Positions 8,189-16,281 are shown, numbered from the stretch's first letter. The stretch: DNA of 33,689 bases from Bacteroidales bacterium (GCA_021158345.1 JAGGUV010000088.1:1-33689), one strand, 5' to 3'. A program made the numbers and translations. Notes: a model not told the origin generated them from the sequence alone.

Positions 8189-8196
8189 CAAACTTA
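8189..8196 (-). promoter_or_regulatory. Possible -7 element for lpxK-punA
   Basis: On the minus strand the box reads TAAGTTTG, matching TAnnTTTG. Transcription would begin near 8182, about 26 nt before the GTG at 8156, which favours that start over the upstream TTG codons. A well-spaced -33 TTTG is not visible. Confidence 0.4.
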
Positions 8197-8333
8197 TTTA
8201 TCAATATCAAAAAAATATGAATTTTTTTTAATTATCATACTAAAACTGACTGTTTTTATAAATATTTTGTTGTATTTTTACTAATCTGTTAAAAAAATTT
8301 TAATTGAATATTCTAAAAAAATAAACATAAAAA

Positions 8334-9428
8334 ATGAAACTAAAAGAAATTACTGATTTTTTAGAAAATCTATACCCGCTTCAGTATCAAGAATCTTATG
8401 ATAACTCAGGATTAATTATCGGGAATAAAAATTCGGAAGTAAATAAGGCATTAATTTGTGTTGATGTTACAGAGGAAATCATTGATGAGGCAATAATGAC
8501 AAAAAGTGATCTTATCATTTCTCATCATCCAATAATTTTTAACAGCATAAAAAAAATTAACGGAAATAATTTAATTGAACGCATAATTATTAAAGCAATA
8601 AAAAACAATATTTCAATTTACTCAGCACACACTAATCTTGACAATCAAAAATCAGGAGTAAATTCAATACTTTGTAAAAAATTAAAATTAAAAAATCTTA
8701 ACATCTTATCTCCAAAAAAAGATTTATTAAAAAAATTAATATGTTATTGTCCTAACGAATATTCAAAAAAATTAAGAGAGGCATTGTTTGATGCGGGTGC
8801 AGGATATATCGGCAACTACGATTGTTGCAGTTTTAATGCGGATGGTACAGGCACTTTCAGGGCAGGTGAAGACACTAACCCCTTTGTAGGTGCCAAAGGA
8901 GAGCTTCATTATGAAAATGAAACAAGAATAGAAATGATTTTTCCCTTTGATAAAGAAGGAAAAATCATCTCCACATTAATAAATACTCATCCATACGAAG
9001 AGCCTGCCTATGACATATATTCTTTAGACAATAAATATAATAATATCGGTGCGGGAATGATAGGAGAATTATCAAAAGAATATGATGAAACAGAATTTTT
9101 AAAAGAAGTAAAAAAAATCATTAATATAAAAAGTATAAGACACTCTAAACTTTTAAATAAGAAGATAAAAAAAGTAGCTGTATGCGGTGGGTCTGGCAGC
9201 TTCTTAATAAATACTGCCATTGCTGCCAATGCTGATATTTTCCTTACTGCTGATATAAAATATCATGATTTTGCCCTTGCAGAGAATAAAATTATTATTG
9301 CTGACATCGGACATTATGAAAGTGAAAAATTTGTTAAAGAATTATTATTTAACGTTCTTAATAAAAAATTTTCTAACTTTGCATTTTTTATTTCAAAAAT
9401 TAATACAAACTACGTTAAATACTTATAA
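8334..9428 (+). CDS. Nif3-like dinuclear metal centre protein
   Basis: A 364-residue member of the Nif3/YqfO family (sometimes annotated GTP cyclohydrolase I type 2), cytosolic toroidal hexamers with a two-metal site. True physiological function is unsettled. The metal ligands are visible: IISHHPIIF with His64-His65, YSAHTNLDN with a His and Asp, and DIGHYESEKF near residue 325 with His and Glu. The middle third, roughly 130-245, is the extra inserted domain of the longer YqfO type, including GTGTFRAGEDTNPFVG and THPYEEPAYDIYSL. It ends 27 bp before the zinc-ribbon gene on the same strand, so the pair is likely one transcript. This Nif3 and zinc-ribbon pairing is one I recall from other bacteria and supports a shared role. 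Confidence 0.92.
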   Translation: MKLKEITDFLENLYPLQYQESYDNSGLIIGNKNSEVNKALICVDVTEEIIDEAIMTKSDLIISHHPIIFNSIKKINGNNLIERIIIKAIKNNISIYSAHTNLDNQKSGVNSILCKKLKLKNLNILSPKKDLLKKLICYCPNEYSKKLREALFDAGAGYIGNYDCCSFNADGTGTFRAGEDTNPFVGAKGELHYENETRIEMIFPFDKEGKIISTLINTHPYEEPAYDIYSLDNKYNNIGAGMIGELSKEYDETEFLKEVKKIINIKSIRHSKLLNKKIKKVAVCGGSGSFLINTAIAANADIFLTADIKYHDFALAENKIIIADIGHYESEKFVKELLFNVLNKKFSNFAFFISKINTNYVKYL

Positions 9429-9455
9429 ATTTACTAAATAAAAGTAGAATAAACC

Positions 9456-10226
9456 ATGGAAAAGTCTGACGAAAACAACACAGTAAGTATAGAAAAAAAA
9501 TTAATTGCATTATACACATTACAGCAAATTGACTCACAAATAGATAAAATTCACACTATCAGAGGTGAATTACCTCTTGAAGTACAAGATCTTGAAGACG
9601 AAGTATGTGGTCTGGAAACAAGGATAAAAAATTACGAAAAAGATATTGAGAATTTAAAAGTTGCTATATCAGAAAAAGAAAATGCAATAAAAGAAAGCCA
9701 GGCATTAATAAAAAAATATTCTGAACAACAGAATATGGTTAAAAACAACAGAGAATACGATTCTTTAACTAAAGAAATTGAATTTCAAAATCTTGAGATA
9801 CAATTAGCTGAAAAAAGAATTAAAGAATATCAGCTTAAACTTAATGCTAAATCCGAGGAAATTGATAAATCAAATGAATCTCTTGAAGATTTCAGAAAAG
9901 AATATGAAGTTAAATCTAAAGAACTTGACGAGATAGTTTCTGAAACAGCAAAAGAAGAAGACCGCCTAAAAGCAAAATCTGAAGAAAGTCAAAAATATAT
10001 TGAAGAACGTTTATTAACAGCATATAAAAGAATCAGAGGCAGTGTAAGAAACGGCTTAGCTGTTGTTTCTATTCAAAGAGATGCTTGTGGCGGTTGTTAT
10101 AACAAAATTCCTCCTCAAAGACAATTAGACATAAGAACTCATAAAAAAATTATTGTTTGCGAATATTGCGGAAGAATTCTTGTTGACGATGACATTGTTA
10201 AAGCTGTAACAGAAAAAAAAGATTAA
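9456..10226 (+). CDS. Coiled-coil C4 zinc-ribbon protein (DUF164/CdsZ-like)
   Basis: A 256-residue protein with a long helical hairpin coiled coil from about 20 to 195, rich in Glu and Lys, followed by a C-terminal zinc ribbon. Its ligands are Cys211 and Cys214 in ACGGCYNKIPPQ and Cys235 and Cys238 in VCEYCGRIL. The NNREYDSLTKEIEFQ segment near 95-110 is the signature turn region of the family. Members have been linked to nucleic-acid binding or ribosome-related roles, but no function is secure for this protein. There is no signal peptide, so it is cytosolic. The preceding Nif3-like gene is 27 bp upstream in the same orientation. The start ATG at 9456 is the first in the frame. Confidence 0.9.
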   Translation: MEKSDENNTVSIEKKLIALYTLQQIDSQIDKIHTIRGELPLEVQDLEDEVCGLETRIKNYEKDIENLKVAISEKENAIKESQALIKKYSEQQNMVKNNREYDSLTKEIEFQNLEIQLAEKRIKEYQLKLNAKSEEIDKSNESLEDFRKEYEVKSKELDEIVSETAKEEDRLKAKSEESQKYIEERLLTAYKRIRGSVRNGLAVVSIQRDACGGCYNKIPPQRQLDIRTHKKIIVCEYCGRILVDDDIVKAVTEKKD

Positions 10227-10843
10227 AATAAATTAAATCTTTGGTTCTACCATGGATTAAGTGAAAATAATTTTTCTGTTGTTCAAACAACTTAAATATA
10301 ATGATAAAAGGCTTAAATATTTCACAAAAACTAAATCTCAGTCAATAAGTATTTAATATTTTTATACTAAGCAGGAATAACCTGACAGCGTCGCCAGACC
10401 TGTCCATGTTAGATATATAAAAACTTTTTAAACCTGTCAGGAACTATGTATGCTGACAAGTTAGTTAAAAATCACTTTATATTTTATGAAAATTTTGTTT
10501 ATATACTAAAAAAAACAAAAATCGCTATTCGTTAATCCTTGTTCTGAGATCAAAAGGAAATGATTTTAGATTTTAAATTTGGGAAAATAGGGATGATTTA
10601 AAATTAACGATTTATGATTTTAGAAGATGGAAAATGGGAAGTATCCTTTTTGTGTGTAATGGCTTCTTAATCTTAAAGCAAAGTTAAAAGTTATTCGTTT
10701 TTTTTCGCATTAAATCATTAAATCATTTTCGCATTTATAAAAATTTCACCAAATTAATAGTAATAAAATATTTAAATTTTTAGAGGAGTGCCTGATGGTT
10801 CTCCTCTTTTTTTTATCTTTATACCAAAATATATTCATTTAAT
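10227..10843. other. 617-bp gene-free region with decayed repeats
   Basis: No credible gene is visible on either strand. A palindromic pair CCTGACAG (10381-10388) and CTGTCAGG (10434-10441), with a further ACCTGTCC between, looks like a broken interspersed hairpin. Around 10560-10620, GATTTTAGATTT and ACGATTTATGATTTTAG form low-complexity near-repeats. At 10709-10735, TCGCATTAAATCATTAAATCATTTTCGCAT holds a short direct repeat. The stretch ends in a strong terminator-like hairpin. A small RNA ending there is possible but unsupported. Confidence 0.55.
10782..10814 (+). terminator. Strong intrinsic terminator-like hairpin before the TPR gene
   Basis: AGAGGAG (10782-10788) pairs perfectly with CTCCTCT (10801-10807) around a 12-nt loop, and the T run extends to 10814. 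It is 556 bp after the zinc-ribbon stop and only 29 bp before the next ATG. It could end a long 3' leader or small RNA, or act as an attenuator in the leader of the TPR gene. Confidence 0.7.
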
Positions 10844-12331
10844 ATGCGAAAATTTTTTCTTTATATTATTATTTCCTTTCTTCCCTCTGTTTCCATTGCT
10901 CAATATTTTTACGATTTTAATACTAATTGCAAAAAAGCTTATTCTGAAATCATCAGTCTGAAATTTGATGAAGGTAGAGAAATCCTTGAAAAAGAAAAAA
11001 TTATAAATCCTGAAAACAATATTCCTTATTATCTTGAAAATTATATAGATTTTCTGAAATTGTTTTTATCAGAAGATAAAAATGACTTTGAAAAATTAAA
11101 ACAAAATAAATACTCAAGAATCAACAGGTTGGAAAAAGGAGATAAAAATTCACCTTATTACAAATTTTGTTTGGCGGAAGTATCATTACAATGGGCTTTT
11201 TTAAAAGTAAAATATAAAAATTATATTTCAGCAGGCATTGAAATAAATCATTCATATAATTTATTAAATCAAAACAAAAAAAAATTCCCTGATTTTATTC
11301 TCAACAACAAAAGCCTCGGACTCTTACATGTTGTTTTCGGCTCAATACCTGATAATTATAAATGGTTAACAGATTTTATTGGTTTCAAAGGAACTATTGA
11401 CAAAGGTGTATCAGAACTTGAATCAATATTATATGCTGAAAATCAAAAAATTTTTGAGCCTGAATGCTTATTTTATCTTAGCCTTATCAATCTAAATATT
11501 AAAAGTAATAAAAAGGAAACTTTAAAATTCTACAATTTATTTTCATCACCTGAATACGACAAATATCTAAAAACAAATTTATTGCTGATATATTCAAAAA
11601 CAATAATAGCTTTGCACACAGGCAAAAACGAAGAAGCTTTAAAAACACTTCTTGCCAGGCCTACAGATAAAAAATATTTTAATTTCTATTATCTTGATTA
11701 TCTAACAGGAATAGCAAAACTTAACAAACTTGATATTTCTGCTGAAAAATATTTTCTGAAATATATTAAAAATTATAAAGGAAATAATTATAAACAAGCT
11801 GCATACGAAAAAATTGCCTGGTGTTATCTGATAAAAGGTGATATAAAAAATTTTTATAAAAATATTGAAAACATAAAATCTATTGAAAACACTGATATTG
11901 AAGCCGACAAGCAAGCTGTTTATGAAACAAAAAACAGGGCAGTCCCAAATATTTATTTATTAAAAGCCCGTTTATTATTTGATGGCGGATATTATAAAAA
12001 GGCTATTAATATTTTAAATAATGATGCTGTGCTTAAAACATTCAACGACACCCTGGAATACACATACAGAACAGGAAGAATATACGATGAAAGCGGAGAA
12101 AAAGATAAGGCAATTTTTTATTATGAAACAACAATAAAAAAAGGATTTGAGTCAAAAAAATATTTTGCAGCTAATTCCGCTCTGAAACTCGGTATTATTT
12201 ACGAAAATCAATCAAACATTAACTTAGCTAAAAAATATTATAACAAATGCCTTATGTGTAAAAATACTGAATACAGAAACAGTATCAGGCAAAAAGCAAA
12301 AGCCAGATTACAGCTTATTGAAAATAAATAA
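10844..12331 (+). CDS. Exported tetratricopeptide-repeat protein
   Basis: A 495-residue protein of unknown function. Residues 1-20 are a signal peptide (MRKFF, hydrophobic core, cleavage near SIAQ), so the product is exported, most likely periplasmic or surface-associated. The rest is helical and reads as degenerate TPR-like repeats, clearest in the last third: YLLKARLLFDGGYYKKAINI (about 370-390), YTYRTGRIYDESGEKDKAIFYYE (about 405-430) and ALKLGIIYENQSNINLAKKYYNK (about 447-470). The centre has a conserved-looking segment, LGLLHVVFGSIPDNYKWLTD followed by GFKGTIDKGVSELESIL, which recalls Iml2/DUF3808-type TPR proteins of Bacteroidota; this is recalled similarity only. It converges with the beta-barrel gene with 12 bp between the stops. 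A terminator-like hairpin lies just upstream. Confidence 0.82.
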   Translation: MRKFFLYIIISFLPSVSIAQYFYDFNTNCKKAYSEIISLKFDEGREILEKEKIINPENNIPYYLENYIDFLKLFLSEDKNDFEKLKQNKYSRINRLEKGDKNSPYYKFCLAEVSLQWAFLKVKYKNYISAGIEINHSYNLLNQNKKKFPDFILNNKSLGLLHVVFGSIPDNYKWLTDFIGFKGTIDKGVSELESILYAENQKIFEPECLFYLSLINLNIKSNKKETLKFYNLFSSPEYDKYLKTNLLLIYSKTIIALHTGKNEEALKTLLARPTDKKYFNFYYLDYLTGIAKLNKLDISAEKYFLKYIKNYKGNNYKQAAYEKIAWCYLIKGDIKNFYKNIENIKSIENTDIEADKQAVYETKNRAVPNIYLLKARLLFDGGYYKKAINILNNDAVLKTFNDTLEYTYRTGRIYDESGEKDKAIFYYETTIKKGFESKKYFAANSALKLGIIYENQSNINLAKKYYNKCLMCKNTEYRNSIRQKAKARLQLIENK

Positions 12332-12343
12332 ATTTTTTATTGA

Positions 12344-13030
12344 TTAGCGTTTAATATTATATTTCACACCCACACCCAAAGAAACAGAAAAATTCTTATA
12401 CTGATTATTTTCTGTTTTTGAATTTTCTGTAAGACCATAATTTACTCTTGGCTCAATTAAAAAATCAATTTTTTTGTAAACAGGTATTTCATAGCCCAAA
12501 CCTAAAGATAACCCGAAATCAAAATCATGTGTTTGGCTTTTAATGTCAATATCCCATTCTTCAAAAGAATAAGGGATTATATCCTGTCTGCCTTTTTCTC
12601 TTGCATATAATAGTTTGCCCAAATATATACCGGTATTAATGTTAAATCTTTTTTTCTTCCCTAATTTATACTTTAAAATTAAAGGCATTGTAATATATTT
12701 ATATTTTATAGTCCCGTTATGTCCCTCATCATCACACATATTTGAATTGTCAAAATATTTAAATCCTTTATCTTCATAAAGGACTTCTGTTTGCAATGAT
12801 AATTTCTTTGTAAGACCAAAATCAAAAAGAATTCCAAAATTTTTTCCCAAAACAATATCCCATCCATCAGAATAACCATACATATCATTCTTATTTACTG
12901 GTGAGCAGAAATAATATTTCCCGTGAAAACTAGAAATATTTGCCCCTGATTTTATTCCTATGCTTACTGCTTGAGATTTTATGCTATTAGCAAATAACAG
13001 CACTAATAAAACTAAAAATAATTTCTTCAT
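12344..13030 (-). CDS. Outer-membrane beta-barrel protein (PorT/OmpA-barrel type)
   Basis: A 228-residue exported barrel. Residues 1-19 form a signal peptide ending near IKSQA. The mature chain begins with VSIGIKSGANISSFHG, the usual opening strand of the PF13568-type outer-membrane barrel. Alternating strands follow, such as FGILFDFGLTKKLSLQTEVLYEDKGFKYF, KYITMPLILKYKLGKKKRFNINTGIYLG and DFGLSLGLGYEIPVYKKIDFLIEPRVNYGLTE. It ends with a short aromatic/basic strand SLGVGVKYNIKR. This size suits an eight-stranded barrel. Individual members have unknown roles. The gene lies between the converging TPR gene (12 bp) and the FadL-like gene on the same strand, from which a strong terminator separates it. 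Confidence 0.88.
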   Translation of the reverse strand: MKKLFLVLLVLLFANSIKSQAVSIGIKSGANISSFHGKYYFCSPVNKNDMYGYSDGWDIVLGKNFGILFDFGLTKKLSLQTEVLYEDKGFKYFDNSNMCDDEGHNGTIKYKYITMPLILKYKLGKKKRFNINTGIYLGKLLYAREKGRQDIIPYSFEEWDIDIKSQTHDFDFGLSLGLGYEIPVYKKIDFLIEPRVNYGLTENSKTENNQYKNFSVSLGVGVKYNIKR

Positions 13031-13122
13031 GTTTTTATACTTAACTAATTTATTTGTATTATGTGTTTTATGTACTTAAAATTTAATAATTATACCAAAA
13101 TAAAACATTTCAAATCTTCAAC

Positions 13123-13163
13123 AAAAAAGAGGTTGCTATTTTTTTAAAATGGCAACCTCTTTT
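13123..13163 (-). terminator. Intrinsic terminator of the FadL-like gene
   Basis: A perfect 12-bp stem (13125-13136 with 13152-13163, AAAAGAGGTTGC and GCAACCTCTTTT) around a 15-nt loop starts 2 bp after the stop. On the minus strand it ends in a six-T run. It separates the FadL-like gene from the smaller barrel gene. Confidence 0.85.
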
Positions 13164-13165
13164 CC

Positions 13166-14599
13166 TTAAAATTTAAATCCAAGACTAACCATAAATTTAG
13201 AGGTTTTAAAATCATTTTTAACAGGGTTTGCATAATCATATAAATAATAATCACTGGATTCATTAGAAATAACATAAGCTACATCCACAAAATAATTTTG
13301 TTCTCTGAAACCCATTCCAAAAGTATAATAAGTACGTTCGGCATCATTAATATTATTTTTATAAGGGCTGCCATAAAAAGCATAACCACCTCTTAAATAA
13401 ATATTTTCTACTCTCCACTCAGTACCAATATGATAATTTGTTTGTGTTGTATATTTATTTCTAATGGCATCATTTTGGTCATAAAAATCTTGTTCTTCTC
13501 TTAAACGGGCATCAGAATAATCAACAAATTCCACATCAGCACTAATAAGTCCATGCGTTCCAATTATAAAAGCAATATTACCCATTGTCCGCATAGGTGT
13601 CTCCAGTTTGTAATCAAAAGCTCCATCAGGCGATGATTTATAATAATGTGTTCCATCATCAAATTGCGAACTAATAGAACTATACCAAGTATCAGTCATA
13701 TCATCATAAAAAGTAGGAGTGTGAACTGCCGCACCTAATCTTAACCAATCTACAGGTTTATAAATCATTCCAAACTTTAAATTAAACCCTGTGCCTTTAG
13801 TTTTTAAATTATTATGTAATGTAAAAGCATCAAAATATTCACTTTTATCTTCAGTATCAATTTCGGAATAACCACTTTCTTCGGAATAATAAATTTTAGG
13901 GAAACCTAATGTTACACCAAGAAAAAATTTATCGTTATAATTAGCGCCAAAAGAAACTACTGTTTCATCAATATATCCGTGAGAACTTACGGTTTTTCTC
14001 TGAAGCATACCTCCTTCCGGCATATCACAATAATAATTACCAAGAGTATCAGTAAAAATCAAATCTGTTTCATAAGCTAAATTAATATCAAAAGGATACA
14101 TATCTTGTAAATCCCCGGGATTTATACCTGTAATATTATCAAGATATTGAGTTAATAATGAACTACTATTATTAAAACCTTCTATCATCATCCTTTTGTT
14201 AAAGTTATTCAATCGGTTATAACCAAAGCCTAATTGAAAATTTTTCCAACCTGTTTCTTTGTGTGTATCAAAATTAAAAACCCCGCCAATATTATTAAAA
14301 TTAAAATTATATTTATTATCTTCATTTACAGTTCCATTATAATTCGATTCGGAATTGTTGACAAAAAGAGACGGAGTAATGCTAAACTCCGAACTTTTGA
14401 ATAATCCTATACCTGCAGGATTAGTGCTAAGTGTTGAGAAATCTGCTCCGAGCGCACCAAAAGCGCCGCCTATGCTTTCATACCTTGCAGTACCGCCAAA
14501 AAATGTCCTTGAATATCTTAGTGCATCGGTTTCGTTCTGTGCATTTACACCTATACTTATAAATAATGCTAATAATATTAATATCTTTATCTTTTTCAT
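13166..14599 (-). CDS. OmpP1/FadL/TodX-family outer-membrane transport protein
   Basis: A 477-residue outer-membrane barrel with a signal peptide over residues 1-20 (cleaved near VNAQ). The mature N-terminus, NETDALRYSRTFFGGTARYESIGGAFGALGADFSTLSTNPAGIG, is the FadL-type plug or hatch region with the hallmark NPAG turn. Long amphipathic strands follow, ending in GMGFREQNYFVDVAYVISN and KFMVSLGFKF with a terminal Phe suited to BAM recognition. FadL-family channels pass hydrophobic compounds across the outer membrane; the substrate here is unknown, and Bacteroidota copies are often labelled hemin receptor without proof. The gene is monocistronic by appearance, with a terminator hairpin 2 bp downstream and 88 bp to the next same-strand gene upstream. 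Confidence 0.9.
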   Translation of the reverse strand: MKKIKILILLALFISIGVNAQNETDALRYSRTFFGGTARYESIGGAFGALGADFSTLSTNPAGIGLFKSSEFSITPSLFVNNSESNYNGTVNEDNKYNFNFNNIGGVFNFDTHKETGWKNFQLGFGYNRLNNFNKRMMIEGFNNSSSLLTQYLDNITGINPGDLQDMYPFDINLAYETDLIFTDTLGNYYCDMPEGGMLQRKTVSSHGYIDETVVSFGANYNDKFFLGVTLGFPKIYYSEESGYSEIDTEDKSEYFDAFTLHNNLKTKGTGFNLKFGMIYKPVDWLRLGAAVHTPTFYDDMTDTWYSSISSQFDDGTHYYKSSPDGAFDYKLETPMRTMGNIAFIIGTHGLISADVEFVDYSDARLREEQDFYDQNDAIRNKYTTQTNYHIGTEWRVENIYLRGGYAFYGSPYKNNINDAERTYYTFGMGFREQNYFVDVAYVISNESSDYYLYDYANPVKNDFKTSKFMVSLGFKF

Positions 14600-14641
14600 T
14601 TTTATAAATTTTTATTATTTTAATCAATTTTAAGATATAAT

Positions 14642-14677
14642 AAAAATATGCGTTCTGAAAATTCAGAACGCATATTT
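14642..14677 (-). terminator. Intrinsic terminator of the Ser/Arg-rich lipoprotein gene
   Basis: A perfect 16-bp stem (14644-14659 with 14662-14677) with a two-base AA centre lies 10 bp after the stop. The core is ATGCGTTCTGAA and its complement. On the minus strand a five-T stretch overlaps the stem base and follows it. It would also form on the plus strand. Confidence 0.8.
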
Positions 14678-14687
14678 ATTAAAACAT

Positions 14688-16226
14688 TTATTTTCTTCTA
14701 CCAGAGCTTGAGCTGTGAGAACTTGATCTTGAAGAAGAACTCCTGCTTGTTGATGGACTTGAATATGAAGACCTTGTTGATGATGGTCTTGAATAAGAAC
14801 TCCTACTTGAAGAAGAACTTCTGCTCGTCGATGGTCTGGAATATGAACTTCTCGTTGGTGTTGAATGCGAAGGAGTTTTTCTTGAAGGAGTATATCTTAT
14901 TTTACTATTCGTTGACCTTTTGTTTATAGTAGCTCCTGATTTTTTTGAACTATTAGTTCTTCTGTAATTATTATATTTTGGGCTAACATATTCATGACTT
15001 GATTTTGGTCTTGAATAACTCGGCCTTGTATATGTTTTAGGTTTACTGTATTTAGGTCTTGGTTTTGCATATTTTTTAGTAACATTAGTGTTTTTTCTCT
15101 GCGGTTTAGGCTTTGAATAAGTCTTTACTGAAGATCTTTTTACAGTATTATTAGTATTTTTTTTATTTAATCTTTGATTAGTAATTCCCTTTTTAACTCT
15201 TTGTGGTTTTTGTTTTACCAGAGTTTTGTTAACTTTTTTAACAGGCTCCTGTCTTACAACCGTTTTTGTTTTAACAGGTTTTTGTCTTGCAACAGTCTTT
15301 GTTTTAACTTGTTCTTGTCTTAAAGCAGTATTACCAATTCGTTTATTAACAGAAGACTTTACTCTTTCTTTATTATCAGGAACAATTCTTTTATTATTAT
15401 TAACATTTCTTCCTGCAGAAGCTGTAGCATCTCTCTTATTATAAACTGACTGTTGATAAATTCTATCCGAATTATCCTTTGGGTTTCCATATCTTCCACC
15501 ACGTCTATTACCGCTACCATCATTAGAAGTCAATGTACGTCTGGGACCGTAGAAATAATTATTATGATTTCCCTCATAATAATTTATATGCCAAAAATTT
15601 CCATAACCATAATAACCATAACCATAATAATAAGGTTCCCAACCATAATTATAGAAAGGATGTCCATAATATCCAAAACCCCAACCGTAATAAGGTCTAT
15701 ACCATGATGTAGAAGTTAAAAGCCATAAATCAGGCATAGAATAAAAACTCATACTTAGATAATATGGATTATAATTATACCAGTAAAGGTTTGTATAATA
15801 ATCATCGTAATAACTAAAACCTAAATAAGGATAATGAAATCTTCTCAAACGTGAAGCATAAGTATAATCATAAAAATCATCAATATCATTATTATAATAA
15901 TTATTTGTAATATAAGTATTCCCGTCTTCATCGGCTTCAGAATATGACTCAACAATAGTATCTTGTGGTTGATATTCTTCATTTTGAACATATTGTACAT
16001 CATCAGTAATAATAACACTATCTTCCTCTGATGATTTTACAGAAGCCTCTTCGGAAGATTGTACTATCTCAGAATTTGCTTTGACTTTTTTATATGTATA
16101 ATGAGGAACAGTTTTTTTTGAATAATAAACATCATCAACATATCCTGTTCGAGCCTGATATGTTGAAGAACAAGCAGCAAATAATACTGCTGAAAATAAA
16201 AACAAGTATTTAAATAATTTTTTCAT
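14688..16226 (-). CDS. Low-complexity Tyr-, Lys/Arg- and Ser-rich lipoprotein
   Basis: A 512-residue protein of unknown function with strong compositional zoning. Residues 1-19 are a lipoprotein signal with lipobox FAAC (Cys19). An acidic Ser/Glu segment follows to about 115, then a Tyr/Gly/Trp/Asn-rich zone (about 118-230, with YYGYGYYGYGNF). A strongly basic Lys/Arg/Gln/Thr zone comes next (about 240-420). It ends in a Ser/Arg/Pro tail (about 420-512) built from SRPSTSRSSS-like units. In the basic zone, (R)QxxVKTKTVx repeats come from a 33-bp tandem repeat. The charge and aromatic content suggest binding to polysaccharide, nucleic acid or cell wall; this is inference. A strong Shine-Dalgarno lies 7 bp before the ATG. 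It has its own terminator. Confidence 0.8.
   Translation of the reverse strand: MKKLFKYLFLFSAVLFAACSSTYQARTGYVDDVYYSKKTVPHYTYKKVKANSEIVQSSEEASVKSSEEDSVIITDDVQYVQNEEYQPQDTIVESYSEADEDGNTYITNNYYNNDIDDFYDYTYASRLRRFHYPYLGFSYYDDYYTNLYWYNYNPYYLSMSFYSMPDLWLLTSTSWYRPYYGWGFGYYGHPFYNYGWEPYYYGYGYYGYGNFWHINYYEGNHNNYFYGPRRTLTSNDGSGNRRGGRYGNPKDNSDRIYQQSVYNKRDATASAGRNVNNNKRIVPDNKERVKSSVNKRIGNTALRQEQVKTKTVARQKPVKTKTVVRQEPVKKVNKTLVKQKPQRVKKGITNQRLNKKNTNNTVKRSSVKTYSKPKPQRKNTNVTKKYAKPRPKYSKPKTYTRPSYSRPKSSHEYVSPKYNNYRRTNSSKKSGATINKRSTNSKIRYTPSRKTPSHSTPTRSSYSRPSTSRSSSSSRSSYSRPSSTRSSYSSPSTSRSSSSRSSSHSSSSGRRK
15246..15327 (-). repeat. 33-bp tandem repeat, about 2.5 copies, inside the lipoprotein gene
   Basis: Units at 15246-15278 and 15279-15311 and a partial third unit to 15327 share the pattern encoding RQxxVKTKTVx. 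Copies differ by a few bases each. The repeat keeps the reading frame, so changes in copy number would lengthen or shorten the basic zone by 11 residues. Confidence 0.65.
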
Positions 16227-16233
16227 GGCTTTG

Positions 16234-16240
16234 TCCTCCT
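16234..16240 (-). promoter_or_regulatory. Canonical Shine-Dalgarno of the lipoprotein gene
   Basis: On the minus strand AGGAGGA lies 7 nt before the ATG at 16226, an ideal position. No other gene start I inspected in this window has such a site; starts here are mostly preceded by A/T-rich sequence, as is usual in Bacteroidota. Confidence 0.75.
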
Positions 16241-16281
16241 ATGCTTTTATAAATATTTCTAATTTTTCAGAATTATTTTTC

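Noticed and set aside
10226-10252. Hairpin AAAGATT/AATCTTT after the zinc-ribbon gene as terminator
   Set aside because: Only seven A/T-rich pairs and no T run after it.
13166-14599. Hemin receptor label for the FadL-like protein
   Set aside because: No heme-binding motif or TonB box is visible; only the FadL/TodX channel pattern is supported.
14648-14929. Plus-strand frame opposite the Ser/Arg tail of the lipoprotein gene
   Set aside because: Low-complexity antisense of a Ser/Arg-rich gene leaves frames open by composition; it also crosses the terminator hairpin.
15246-15327. CRISPR-like direct repeats
   Set aside because: The units are contiguous without spacers, imperfect, few, and in frame inside a gene.
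15226-15707. Two plus-strand frames opposite the repeat and Tyr-rich zones
   Set aside because: Biased antisense translations (Thr/Ile/Val-rich) mirror the coding strand; no start context or domain.
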